Source: Thiohalomonas sp041685045 (GTDB lineage: Bacteria > Pseudomonadota > Gammaproteobacteria > Thiohalomonadales > Thiohalomonadaceae). Taken from it: a stretch of 64,000 nt of DNA. A program made the position numbers and the translations under genes. The stretch is taken from positions 1 through 64,000 of the forward strand of contig JAWLGP010000017.1 of the NCBI GenBank assembly GCA_041685045.1. The letters are read 5' to 3'. Of this stretch, positions 8,448 to 17,397 are shown one piece after another (the first letter of the stretch is position 1; every line of letters begins with the position of its first letter). The notes beneath the pieces are model-generated. The model was not told the origin of the DNA. It was given only the letters and a program-made list of their open reading frames with translations, and made no database searches.

Positions 8448-9388
8448 CCGACCGCCTCGGAGCAGAAGAGCGCCTGGTCGGCGGCGAAAATGATGCGCCC
8501 CCGTCCCTCCCGCTTGGCCCGGTAGAGTGCAGCATCGGCACGGGCGATGAGTTGTTCGGCCTGCTCGCCCTCGTCCAGTTCGGCGATCCCGACGCTGATC
8601 CGGTTGTCCATCATCTGAAGTGCCCGATGCGCAATACCGGCCGCCGCCTTGAGGTCGCCGAAGGCAATCACCGCGAATTCGTCGCCGCCGAACCGGCAGG
8701 CGTGATCGACCCCGTCGCGGGCGGCACGCCGAAGGCTGTCGGCCATGCGTTTGAGGTAGGCATCACCGTACTGGTGCCCGTGGGCATCATTGATGTCCTT
8801 GAAGTGGTCCAGGTCGAGCAGGAGCAGTGAGAGGGGCTGGTGCTGGCGGTGGCTTCGGGTCACGGCCTCCCGCAGGTGGCGGTCGTAGGCGCGCCGGTTG
8901 AGCAGCCCGGTGAGGCCATCCGTCTCGGCCCGATGGAGCGTTTCGCGCAACTCCTCCTTTTTCCGCTCGAGCATCGCCTCCAGTTCGGCCATTTCGACCG
9001 CGGCGCGGGCCTTGGCCCGCTCCAGTTGCCGGCTCACCTCCCGGTTGCGGCGCATCAGCAGTTCCGGGTCGGCGCTCTCACCGGACTGGCGCAGACGGGC
9101 GGAGAGTTCGGTCAGGTCCGAGAATGCCGGCTCACGGGGCAACTGCGCCAGCAGCAGCCGGCGAGAGCCGCACGCCGCCTCCACACGGTCGCCATCAACC
9201 TGCACGCAGGCAGTCACCGCGCCACCGGTGCGGCCACACTCCTCGCGCAGATTGCGCACCGTTTCGGCCAGGCGTGGAGCCGCAAAGAAGGCGTTCCCCG
9301 CCAACGCGCGCACCGCCTCCAACGCGAGCCGTGCAAAGCGGTGCCGGTCCGGTTCGACCAGAATGGTAAGCGAGAACAGTGCATGCAT
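8444..9388 (-). CDS. GGDEF-domain diguanylate cyclase, first gene of the stressosome-like operon
   Basis: A 314-residue protein. The C-terminal GGDEF domain (about 155-305) has an intact active-site motif RFGGDEF (GGDEF at 234-238) and a conserved DGLTGLLNRRAYD entry. The usual RxxD inhibitory site upstream reads DGVD, so product inhibition may be missing. Residues 112-155 form a charged coiled coil; residues 1-90 are a small alpha/beta domain that may be a degenerate HATPase, but this is uncertain. The start is chosen at ATG 9388 (MHALFSLTIL). Its stop overlaps the next gene, so stress-module signalling and c-di-GMP output are probably coupled. Confidence 0.88.
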   Translation of the reverse strand: MHALFSLTILVEPDRHRFARLALEAVRALAGNAFFAAPRLAETVRNLREECGRTGGAVTACVQVDGDRVEAACGSRRLLLAQLPREPAFSDLTELSARLRQSGESADPELLMRRNREVSRQLERAKARAAVEMAELEAMLERKKEELRETLHRAETDGLTGLLNRRAYDRHLREAVTRSHRQHQPLSLLLLDLDHFKDINDAHGHQYGDAYLKRMADSLRRAARDGVDHACRFGGDEFAVIAFGDLKAAAGIAHRALQMMDNRISVGIAELDEGEQAEQLIARADAALYRAKREGRGRIIFAADQALFCSEAVG

Positions 9389-9536
9389 CCCTAACCATAC
9401 CCCCCTTTGAGGCATGGTAAGGCGCCGACCAACAAAATACCACCGGATCGATGCGGCGCGCGCCAGGACGCCCATACTTAAAAAAAGCGGGTTCCCCTGA
9501 CATCCGTTCCCCAGCATCTATTTCCCGGGAGGCGAA

Positions 9537-9860
9537 ATGACCTACGTAGTGACGGACAACTGTATCCGCTGCAAATACACCGACTGTGTCGACGTCTGTC
9601 CGGTCGACTGCTTCCACGAGGGCCCGAATTTCCTCGTCATCGACCCCGACGAGTGCATCGACTGCACCCTCTGCGTGCCCGAGTGCCCCGCCGAGGCGAT
9701 ATTTGGCGATGACGAACTGCCTCCCGGTCAGGCACACTTTACCGAACTGAATGCCGAACTCGCCAAGCAATGGCCGGTCATTTCCGAAAAGAAGGCGGCC
9801 TTTCCGGACGCCAACGAGTGGGACGGGGTCCCCGACAAGCTTCGCTATCTTGAACGCTGA
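9537..9860 (+). CDS. fdxA: 7Fe/8Fe ferredoxin FdxA
   Basis: A 107-residue ferredoxin. The N-terminal half carries the cluster motifs CIRCKYTDCVDVCPVDCF and CIDCTLCVPECP; the spacing is of the Azotobacter FdI type with one 3Fe-4S and one 4Fe-4S cluster. The C-terminal extension (AHFTELNAELAKQWP) is typical of FdxA. It is a low-potential electron carrier in the cytoplasm. A strong GGGAGG ribosome site precedes ATG 9537. The AddB-like gene begins inside its last codons; whether it supplies electrons for assembling the predicted AddB Fe-S cluster is speculative. Confidence 0.96.
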   Translation: MTYVVTDNCIRCKYTDCVDVCPVDCFHEGPNFLVIDPDECIDCTLCVPECPAEAIFGDDELPPGQAHFTELNAELAKQWPVISEKKAAFPDANEWDGVPDKLRYLER

Positions 9861-12753
9861 ACGAATAGAGCTGAATCTGCTGCCCTACGGGGCCGATCCA
9901 TTGGCTGCGTTGGCCGACCGTCTGCTGGCGGACTTTGCCGACGACCTGCCGCACCTGGATCGGGCGCTGGTGCTGCTGCCGGAGGCCGATGCCGCCCCTC
10001 GCCTGCGCCGTCTGCTGCTGGAGCGGGCCGCAGCCCTTGGCATTGAGGCCCTGCTCGGGCCGGGGATTCACCCGTTGACCGACTGGGTCAACCGTCGTCC
10101 GCTGGCGCGCCGGGTGCTGGACGAGCGCGCCTGCGAACTCATCCTGGTCGAGGCGCTGCGGCGCCATCGCTCGCTGTTCGGCCAAGCCAACCTGTGGGCG
10201 CTGGCGGAGAGCCTGCTGCAACTGTTCGGCGAACTGACCCGGCACCGGGTCGGTCTGCCGGCGAACGCCGAGGACTTCAAGCGGCTACTGGCACAGGCCT
10301 ACGGCGACGCCGAGCGCAGTTTGGGGGCACTCGGCATGGAGGCGCGCCTGGTGCATGCCTTGTGGCAGGCCTGGCATCAGGAACTCGAGACCCGCCAGTG
10401 CATCGATTCGACCGGGGCCTATCTGCTGCGGCTGGTCGACGCCGACGCCCCACCCGGTGTCGAGCACTGTTACGTCGCCGGTTTTCCCCGCATCCACGAG
10501 GCTGAACATGAGTGGCTGGAGGGCCTGGCGGCCGGGGGTTGCGCGGTGACGCTGCTGGCCCAGAGCGGACCACAGGCGACCACCGGCGCCCACCCCGACG
10601 CGCCGCCGACCCGGCTGGCGGCACACTTCAGCTTGCCACTGCCCGCCATCCCCGATGACCCCTACAGCCGGTTTCTGGATGCGGTATTTGCCGGTTATCA
10701 GCCGGATGCCCCGACCCTGGCCGAACGCGCGCCCGCGTTGGCACGCAGCACGCCCGACCCGGCGTCGGCACGACTGTTCCTGTTTGCGGCAGACGGTGCC
10801 GAGCAGGAGGCGCGCGCGGTCGACCTTCAGGTACGGCGCTGGCTGCTGGAGGGGCGGCGTACGGTCGCCGTCGTGACCGAAAACCGCCGCCTTGCCCGTC
10901 GCATTCGTGCGCTGCTGGAACGGGCCGGGGTCGAGGTGCGCGACCGGGCCGGGTGGGCCCTCTCCACCACCAGCGCGGCCGCCGCCCTGGAGCGCTGGCT
11001 CGAATGCATCGAGGAGGATTTTCCGCACTCCGCCCTGCTCGACCTGCTGAAATCCCCGTTTTTCGGGAGCGGCCGACGGGAGCGGCACCTGGCCACCGTC
11101 TACCGGTTCGAGCAGGACATCGTCTTCCACGAAAACGTCGGCCGAGGCCTGGAGGCCTACGGACAGCACCTCGCCAGCCGTCGCCGGCGTCTTCGGGAGA
11201 ACATGGGCCAGGCACTGAACGGGGTCGAACGGCTGCTCGAACGGCTCGGGCGGGCCGCGCGGCCGTTGCGGCCGCTGCTGGAGGGCAGACACCCCCCGGC
11301 CGAATTCATGACTCGGCTTCTGAAGAGTCTGGAGCAACTCGGCCTCACCCAGGCGCTGGAGCGGGACGCCGCCGGGGCCGCCGTGATGGCAGAGCTGACA
11401 CGGGTGCACCGCGCCGCCGAAGAAGAGGCGGCGCCGCTCCACTGGAGCGAATGGCGAGGCTGGCTCGGGCAGGCGCTGGAGCGCAGCCACTTCCGACCGC
11501 CGGTATCCGGCGGGCCGGTAACGCTGCTCGGGCTCGGCCAGAGCACCCTGGGGCGCTTCGACGCCCTGGTGATCGCCGGTGCCGAACGGGATCACCTCCC
11601 CGGTGGGGGCGCCGAATCGCCGTTTTTCAACGAACAGGTGCGCCGTGAATTGGGCCTGGTCACCGCCGAAGAGCAGTTGGCGGAGCGCTTTCACCAGTTC
11701 CGACGGCTGTTGCAGGCGGCACCGCGAGTCCTGGTGACCTACCGCCGCGAGCAGGATGGCGAACCGGTGATCCCCAGTCCTTGGGTGGAGGGCCTCGCCG
11801 CCTTTCACCACCTCGCCTACGGCACATCGCTGACCGATCCCGAACTGGCGACCCTGGCCGGGGCGCCGCAGGCGGAGGTCACCGACCGCCGTGCCCCGCT
11901 GCCGCCGCGGGAGACACGCCCGAATCCGGCGGCGGCAGCCGCTCTGTTGCCGCCGCGGATCTCCGCCAGTGCTTATCAGCAACTGATGGACTGCCCCTAC
12001 CAGTTCCATGCCGCGCGCATGCTGCGCCTGGCCCCGCCCGACGTCGTGCGGGAAGCGCTGGAAAAATCCGATTACGGACAGCGGGTGCACCGCTGTCTGG
12101 AGGCGTTCCACGCCGGCGTCGAGACGCTGCCGGGGCCGTTCGGCCGTCCCGTCACCCTGAGCAATCGCGCTGAAGCCACCGCCCTGCTGGAGGCGATCTC
12201 CCGCCAGGTATTTGCCGAGGATTTGGCAGACAACTTCCTGCACCGGGGCTGGCTGGAACGCTGGCTGGCGGTGATCCCGGCCTATGTGGAGTGGGAGGTC
12301 GCGCGTAGCGAGCACTGGCGCTTCGAGGCCGCCGAGGTCACCGCCGGGCACGACGACCGCATCGAGGGCGTCAAACTCGAAGGGCGGTTGGATCGCATCG
12401 ATCGCGGTGCCGACGGGCTGGCCGTCATCGATTACAAAACCGGTTATGTGCCGCACATCGATCAGGTCCTCGCCGGCGAGTCGATCCAACTGCCTTTTTA
12501 TGCCGCCCTGGCCGAGGCGAGCACCGGCCAACCGGTGGCCCGCTGCGAATACCTGGCCCTGGACAAGACCAAGGCCGACGCCAAGGCGGTACTCGAAGGA
12601 GAGGAGCTGTCTGAGTTGAAAGAGCAAGTGACGGCACGGCTGGAGGCGGTCTACGCCGCCTTGCGGCAAGGCCACCCGCTCCCCGCCTGGGGCGATGCCG
12701 GAAGCTGCGAGCGCTGCGCCATGGACGGCCTCTGCCGGAGGCAGGCGTGGTGA
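9850..12753 (+). CDS. AddB-like PD-(D/E)XK nuclease (probable DNA repair protein)
   Basis: A 967-residue protein related to AddB. The N-terminal region is helicase-like but lacks a Walker A loop. The C-terminal RecB-type nuclease has IDYKTGY as motif II/III and LPFYAAL as the QxxxY-region equivalent. Four cysteines, one in MDCPYQFHA and three in CERCAMDGLC (C-x2-C-x5-C), reproduce the AddB iron-sulfur clasp around the nuclease. The start is taken as TTG 9850, overlapping the fdxA end; no ATG fits. The stop overlaps the AddA-like start. Together they should resect double-strand breaks for RecA in place of, or beside, RecBCD. Confidence 0.85.
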   Translation: MNAERIELNLLPYGADPLAALADRLLADFADDLPHLDRALVLLPEADAAPRLRRLLLERAAALGIEALLGPGIHPLTDWVNRRPLARRVLDERACELILVEALRRHRSLFGQANLWALAESLLQLFGELTRHRVGLPANAEDFKRLLAQAYGDAERSLGALGMEARLVHALWQAWHQELETRQCIDSTGAYLLRLVDADAPPGVEHCYVAGFPRIHEAEHEWLEGLAAGGCAVTLLAQSGPQATTGAHPDAPPTRLAAHFSLPLPAIPDDPYSRFLDAVFAGYQPDAPTLAERAPALARSTPDPASARLFLFAADGAEQEARAVDLQVRRWLLEGRRTVAVVTENRRLARRIRALLERAGVEVRDRAGWALSTTSAAAALERWLECIEEDFPHSALLDLLKSPFFGSGRRERHLATVYRFEQDIVFHENVGRGLEAYGQHLASRRRRLRENMGQALNGVERLLERLGRAARPLRPLLEGRHPPAEFMTRLLKSLEQLGLTQALERDAAGAAVMAELTRVHRAAEEEAAPLHWSEWRGWLGQALERSHFRPPVSGGPVTLLGLGQSTLGRFDALVIAGAERDHLPGGGAESPFFNEQVRRELGLVTAEEQLAERFHQFRRLLQAAPRVLVTYRREQDGEPVIPSPWVEGLAAFHHLAYGTSLTDPELATLAGAPQAEVTDRRAPLPPRETRPNPAAAAALLPPRISASAYQQLMDCPYQFHAARMLRLAPPDVVREALEKSDYGQRVHRCLEAFHAGVETLPGPFGRPVTLSNRAEATALLEAISRQVFAEDLADNFLHRGWLERWLAVIPAYVEWEVARSEHWRFEAAEVTAGHDDRIEGVKLEGRLDRIDRGADGLAVIDYKTGYVPHIDQVLAGESIQLPFYAALAEASTGQPVARCEYLALDKTKADAKAVLEGEELSELKEQVTARLEAVYAALRQGHPLPAWGDAGSCERCAMDGLCRRQAW

Positions 12754-15700
12754 GCCCCGCGAACAGTCCGCTCGCCGCGGGCCACCCGCAGGTCAACGCC
12801 ACGGTCATGGCCTCCGCCGGGACCGGCAAGACCTGGCTGTTGGTCACCCGTCTGGTGCGCCTGCTGCTGGAGGGGGCACGACCGGATGCAATCCTCGCCA
12901 TCACCTTCACCCGCAAGGCGGCGGCGGAGATGCAGACCCGGCTGGCCGAACGTCTGCTGGCCCTGGCCACTGCACCGCTTGATGAGCTGACCGGTCAGTT
13001 GCAGGCGATGGGGGTGGATGCCGACGAGGCAACCTGCACGCGGGCCCGCCGCCTCTACGAACAGCTGTTGAGTGCCCGCCAACCGGTGCGCACCACCACC
13101 TTTCACGCCTTCTGTCAGTCCATGCTGCGCCGCTTCCCGCTGGAAGCGGACGTGCCGCCCGGCTTCGAGCTGGTGGAGCGGACCGGCGATCTGGAAGGCG
13201 CCGCCCGCGACGCGCTGGAGGCAGAGGCCACCCGGGAGCCGAATGGCGCGCTGGCGAGCGATCTCTCCCTGCTGCTCGCCTACTGCGGCAGCCTCGATGG
13301 CCTCTACTCGGCACTGGACAGTTTTCTGGCCCACCGCAGCGACTGGTGGGCACTGATCGCGGATCAGCCGGACGGGCTGAGGTGGGCCACGGAAGCGCTG
13401 CGCCAGCGCCTTGGGCTCGGCGAAACCGACGAGGCCCCGGACGCAGACTTTCTGGAGACATCGAAGGACGAGTTGGCCGACTTTGCCGAGCTGCTGTGCC
13501 GCCATCCCACCCAAACCAACCTAGGTCATGCCGACTGCATCGCCGTCGCGCGAAGCCCGGAGAGCCCTACCGGCGAGCGCTTTGCCGCGGCCTGCGAGGC
13601 CTTACTCACCACCAAGGGCGTGCCGCGCCAGCGGAAGGCATCCAAGGCCCAGGCCGCCAAGATGACGCCCGACGGCGAGGCGCAATTCCTCGCCCTGCAC
13701 CAAACCCTGTGCGAGCGCCTGTTGGCCGCCCGCGATCGGATCGCCCGCCAACAGACCCTGGCCGCGACCGGCGCCTGGTATCGCGTCGGCGAACGGTTAC
13801 TCACCCATTTCCAGCGTATCAAGGAGGAGCAGCGGCTGCTCGATTTTGCCGACCTGGAGTGGCGTGCCTACCGGTTGCTGAACCGCGCCGACAACGCCCA
13901 CTGGGTCCAGTTCAAGCTGGACCAGCGCATCGACCACCTCCTGGTGGACGAATTCCAGGACACCAATCCGACCCAGTGGCAGCTGCTGCTGCCGCTGCTG
14001 GAAGAGATGGCGGCCGGTGCCCAGGACCGGCAGCGCAGCGTGTTTCTCGTGGGCGACGTCAAGCAGTCCATCTACCGCTTTCGCCGCGCCGAACCCCGAC
14101 TGCTCCCCGCCGCCCACGAGTGGCTGGCGGCCACCTTGGATGGTCGGGCGCACCAGCTCGACGTCTCCTGGCGTTCGGCTCCGGTGATCATGGATCTGGT
14201 CAATCGGCTCTTCGGTGACGGTCCGCTGGCCGAGCGGCTGGAGGCCTTCACCCCCCACGCCACCCACCACACCGAACGTTGGGGTCGGGTCGAATTGCTG
14301 CCCTTGAGTGATGCCGTCGAGACCCCCGCCGCTCCGGCAAACGCCGAGTTGCGCAATCCGCTGCAGGCACCGCGGGAGGTCGCTGTCGACGACCGCTACT
14401 TCCGCGAAGGGCAGCGTATTGCCGAACGGATCCGAGCGCTGGTCGATGAACAGACCCCGGTGTTCGAGTCGAACGGAAAAGTCCGACCCGCCACCTTCGG
14501 CGACATCATGCTGCTGGTGCGCAGCCGTACCCACACCTCGGATTACGAGCGCGCCCTGCGCGAAGCCGGCCTGCCCTATGTGGGTGCGGACCGGGGTACT
14601 CTACTGGATGCCCTGGAAGTGCGCGATCTGGTCGCGTTGCTGGAGATCCTCATCACCCCCTATAACCATCTGTCGCTGGCGCAGGTCCTGCGTTCGCCGC
14701 TGTTTGCCTGCGATGAAACGGCACTGATGCAGTTGGCCGGGGAGCGGGGACCGTGGCTGCCGCGCCTTCACCGGCTGGCCGAGGCGTGCCCGGCGGATGC
14801 CCCTCTGGCCCGCGCCTCGCGCCTGCTCGGTCAGTGGCGCGCCCTGACCGACCGCCTCCCGATCCACGACCTGCTGGATCGCATCTACGCCGACGGTGAC
14901 GTACTCGCCCGCTATGAGGCGGCGTTTCCGGACTATCTGCGACCGCGGGTACGGGCCAACCTGATCCGTCTGGTCGAGCTGGCGCTGGAGATCGATGCCG
15001 GTCGCTACCCCAGTCTCAGCCGTTTTCTGGCAAGGCTGGCCCAGCTGCGCGAGTCGACGCGGGAGGCCCCCGACGAGGCCCCGAGCGGCAGCGGCGACCG
15101 GGTGCGGATCCTGACCATCCACGCCTCGAAGGGCTTGGAGGCACCCGTCGTGGTGTTGGCCGATGCCGCGGGGATCCCGGCCGCGGATCGGCCCTATCGC
15201 GCTCAGGTGGAGTGGCCGGCCGGCGACGAGCGTCCCCGCGGTCTGTTTCTGGTCGGGCGCCAACTCCAGCAGGATGGGTTCACCCGCACCTGTCTGGAGG
15301 CCGAGGCCGCCGCCGACACGCGCGAGCAGGCCAACCTGCTGTACGTCGCGCTGACCCGCTCCCGTCAGCTATTGTTGATCTCCGGCTCGGCCCCGCGCCG
15401 CGGCGAAGCGCTGGGCTGGTACGGCAACCTGCTGCAGGCCCTGGGCAGTGAAGAGCCGCCGGTCGATGCGCCGCTGGTGCTGGAGAGCGGCAACAGACCG
15501 GCGGTGTCGTCCCCGATATCGCCGATTGCCGCGCCGCCGGAGCTGCCGCCGGCATTGCTCGCCCCACTGGAAGCACCCGCGCTCCCGCTCGAGATCGCCC
15601 CCAGCCGGCGGGTCGAACACCCCGGCGGCGGTGCGGCAACGAGCGAAGAGGACGCCCGGCTGCGCGGGGTGGTGATCCATCGCCTGCTGGAACGACTGAC

Positions 15701-16199
15701 ACAGGAGGCCGACCATGAGGCATGCCGGCAAGCCGTCGCGGCGGAGTATGCGCTGCCGCCGGACGACCCCGAATACCAGGCGTGGTGGCACGAGGCCAAG
15801 GCGGTGTTCGATGCGCCTCGCCTGGCGGCGGTCTTTCACCCCGAGCCCGGACGGCGCGCCTGGTGCGAGGTCCCGCTGTGCTATCGCGACCCTGCCGATA
15901 CCGTGGTGCACGGCATCATCGACCGGCTCGTGGTCGGCACCGATGACGTCTGGATCATCGACTACAAGACCCATCGCTTGACCACTGATGCGGCCATGGA
16001 CCAACTGGCAGAGCTCTACCGCGAACAGATGCGCCTCTACGCCGAAGGGGTCCGCCGCCTCTATCCGCACGCCCGCGTCCGTGCCAGTCTGCTGTTCACC
16101 GCCTCGCAGCAACTGCGCGATGTGCCGATTGAAAACGGCGCGCTCGAACCCACATTGTCTAAGGACCCGGGCGACCGTATCGCTTCACCTACCGTTTGA
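12747..16199 (+). CDS. AddA-like UvrD-family helicase-nuclease
   Basis: A 1150-residue superfamily 1A helicase. Walker A is ASAGTGKTW near residue 25, followed by AITFTRKAAAEM (motif Ia); motif II is LLVDEFQDTNPTQW, motif III GDVKQSIYRFR, and motif VI LLYVALTRSRQ. The C-terminus (from about 980) is a RecB-type nuclease with WIIDYKTHR. This is the architecture of AddA. It begins with GTG 12747, sharing seven bases with the AddB-like gene, so the subunits are translationally coupled. It is predicted to load on double-strand DNA ends. Confidence 0.88.
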   Translation: MVSPANSPLAAGHPQVNATVMASAGTGKTWLLVTRLVRLLLEGARPDAILAITFTRKAAAEMQTRLAERLLALATAPLDELTGQLQAMGVDADEATCTRARRLYEQLLSARQPVRTTTFHAFCQSMLRRFPLEADVPPGFELVERTGDLEGAARDALEAEATREPNGALASDLSLLLAYCGSLDGLYSALDSFLAHRSDWWALIADQPDGLRWATEALRQRLGLGETDEAPDADFLETSKDELADFAELLCRHPTQTNLGHADCIAVARSPESPTGERFAAACEALLTTKGVPRQRKASKAQAAKMTPDGEAQFLALHQTLCERLLAARDRIARQQTLAATGAWYRVGERLLTHFQRIKEEQRLLDFADLEWRAYRLLNRADNAHWVQFKLDQRIDHLLVDEFQDTNPTQWQLLLPLLEEMAAGAQDRQRSVFLVGDVKQSIYRFRRAEPRLLPAAHEWLAATLDGRAHQLDVSWRSAPVIMDLVNRLFGDGPLAERLEAFTPHATHHTERWGRVELLPLSDAVETPAAPANAELRNPLQAPREVAVDDRYFREGQRIAERIRALVDEQTPVFESNGKVRPATFGDIMLLVRSRTHTSDYERALREAGLPYVGADRGTLLDALEVRDLVALLEILITPYNHLSLAQVLRSPLFACDETALMQLAGERGPWLPRLHRLAEACPADAPLARASRLLGQWRALTDRLPIHDLLDRIYADGDVLARYEAAFPDYLRPRVRANLIRLVELALEIDAGRYPSLSRFLARLAQLRESTREAPDEAPSGSGDRVRILTIHASKGLEAPVVVLADAAGIPAADRPYRAQVEWPAGDERPRGLFLVGRQLQQDGFTRTCLEAEAAADTREQANLLYVALTRSRQLLLISGSAPRRGEALGWYGNLLQALGSEEPPVDAPLVLESGNRPAVSSPISPIAAPPELPPALLAPLEAPALPLEIAPSRRVEHPGGGAATSEEDARLRGVVIHRLLERLTQEADHEACRQAVAAEYALPPDDPEYQAWWHEAKAVFDAPRLAAVFHPEPGRRAWCEVPLCYRDPADTVVHGIIDRLVVGTDDVWIIDYKTHRLTTDAAMDQLAELYREQMRLYAEGVRRLYPHARVRASLLFTASQQLRDVPIENGALEPTLSKDPGDRIASPTV

Positions 16200-16219
16200 A
16201 ACCAGTCGTGGAAACCGAA

Positions 16220-17080
16220 ATGGCCAACTCGCAGTACATCGTCGACGTAACCGCCGCCAATTTCGAACAGCAGGTGGCGCAGACCTCACACCAGGTCCCC
16301 GTGGTATTGGATTTCTGGGCGTCCTGGTGCCAGCCCTGCCAGATGCTGATGCCGATCCTCACCGGCCTTGCCGAACAGTACGCCGGCCAGTTCGTCCTGG
16401 CCAAGGTCAACATCGACGAGCAGCAGGAGCTGGCCATGCAGTTCGGGGTACGCAGCGTACCCACGGTCAAGGTGTTCCGCTTCGGCGCGGTGGTGGACGA
16501 GTTCCTGGGCGTTCAGCCCGAGGCCCAAATCCGGGAGATCATCGACCGCTATATCGAACGCGCCTCAGACCGCGTGCTCGCCGCTGCTCTGCAGCAGTTC
16601 GCGGCCGGCGACACCAATGCCGCCATCGCAGCGGTACGCCAGGTACTGGCTGACGAGCCGGCGAATGAGCGGGCGCAGGTGATCCTGGCGGAGTTGCTGA
16701 TGGGAGTTGGCAGCTTTACCGAGGCGCGCGCACTCATCGAGGCGCTGCCGGCGGATGCGCGCATGGCCGACGAAGTTCAGGCACTCGCTACCCGCCTGGA
16801 GTTTGCCGAGGCGGCAGAGCAGGCGCCGGCTGCGACCGAGTTGGAGCGTCGGCTGGCCGACAATCCCGCCGACAGCGAAGCGCGTTACCAGCTGGGCGTT
16901 CAGCGCCTGGGCGCGGGCGAATACGAGGGGGCTTTGGAGGCGTTCCTGGAGCTGATGCGGCGCGATCGCCGCTACGGTGATGACGCTGGTCGCAAGGGCA
17001 TGCTCAAGGCGTTCGAGCTGATCGAGGACCCGGAGCTAATCGCCCGCTACCGGAGGAAGATGGCGCAGGCTTTGTACTGA
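16220..17080 (+). CDS. cnoX: Thioredoxin-TPR co-chaperone, CnoX/YbbN family
   Basis: A 286-residue protein. Residues 1-110 are a thioredoxin fold with an active-site motif WASWCQPC; both Cys are kept, unlike E. coli YbbN, which has a SxxC site. The C-terminal half holds tetratricopeptide-like helices (RLADNPADSEARYQLGVQRL), as in the CnoX family, which shields clients from over-oxidation and hands them to GroEL or DnaK. ATG 16220 is chosen; a TTG at 16196 lies inside the end of the AddA-like gene. It is the last gene before a repeat-rich gap. Confidence 0.9.
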   Translation: MANSQYIVDVTAANFEQQVAQTSHQVPVVLDFWASWCQPCQMLMPILTGLAEQYAGQFVLAKVNIDEQQELAMQFGVRSVPTVKVFRFGAVVDEFLGVQPEAQIREIIDRYIERASDRVLAAALQQFAAGDTNAAIAAVRQVLADEPANERAQVILAELLMGVGSFTEARALIEALPADARMADEVQALATRLEFAEAAEQAPAATELERRLADNPADSEARYQLGVQRLGAGEYEGALEAFLELMRRDRRYGDDAGRKGMLKAFELIEDPELIARYRRKMAQALY

Positions 17081-17083
17081 TTC

Positions 17084-17211
17084 GGTTGATAGGACAGGAT
17101 TTGCTTGGGCTAAGCAGCTCTTTCATCCTGTTAACCCATCCTGTTCTATCGGACGATAGCGCCAACCTTTAACGCGAATGATGCGGTTCGCGGGCTCACC
17201 ACATCCTACGA
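17084..17211. repeat. Dispersed repeat, unit 1 (GATAGGACAGGAT ... ACATCCTACG)
   Basis: The unit starts TTGATAGGACAGGAT, contains TTGCTTGGGCTAAGCAGC and a reverse ATCCTGTTCTATC arm, and ends with GATGCGGTTCGCGGGCTCAC-CACATCCTACG. A second, longer unit follows at 17224. The composition of short AGGATTAACAGGAT blocks is a widespread proteobacterial intergenic repeat type. Confidence 0.8.
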
Positions 17212-17223
17212 GTTCTGCGCCTT

Positions 17224-17397
17224 CGTTGATAGGACAGGATTAACAGGATTTTTTCAGGATGGACAGGATTCGCTTGGTCTAAAGCAGCTTTTTCATCCTG
17301 TTAATCCTGATTTAATCCTGTCCATCCTGTTCTATTGGACGAAGCACCCACGCTTTCAACCCGAACGATGCGGTTCGCGGGGCTCACCACATCCTAC
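17224..17397. repeat. Dispersed repeat, unit 2, ending in the dsbC stop codon
   Basis: This is a longer version of the unit at 17084, with extra AGGATTAACAGGAT and ATCCTGTCCATCCTG blocks that form nested inverted arms. It ends in GATGCGGTTCGCGGGGCTCA-CCACATCCTAC; the final CTA is the reverse complement of the TAG stop of dsbC. Together, 17081-17393 contain no gene, only these two units. Confidence 0.8.

Noticed and set aside
10285..12675. 796-codon antisense ORF opposite the AddB-like gene
   Set aside because: Typical GC-rich shadow ORF: no ribosome site, low-complexity Gln/Arg/Gly translation, and the plus-strand protein has clear motifs.
17081..17393. CRISPR-like array
   Set aside because: The repeated ATCCTG blocks are irregular, inverted and not separated by unique spacers of constant length; no cas genes are present.
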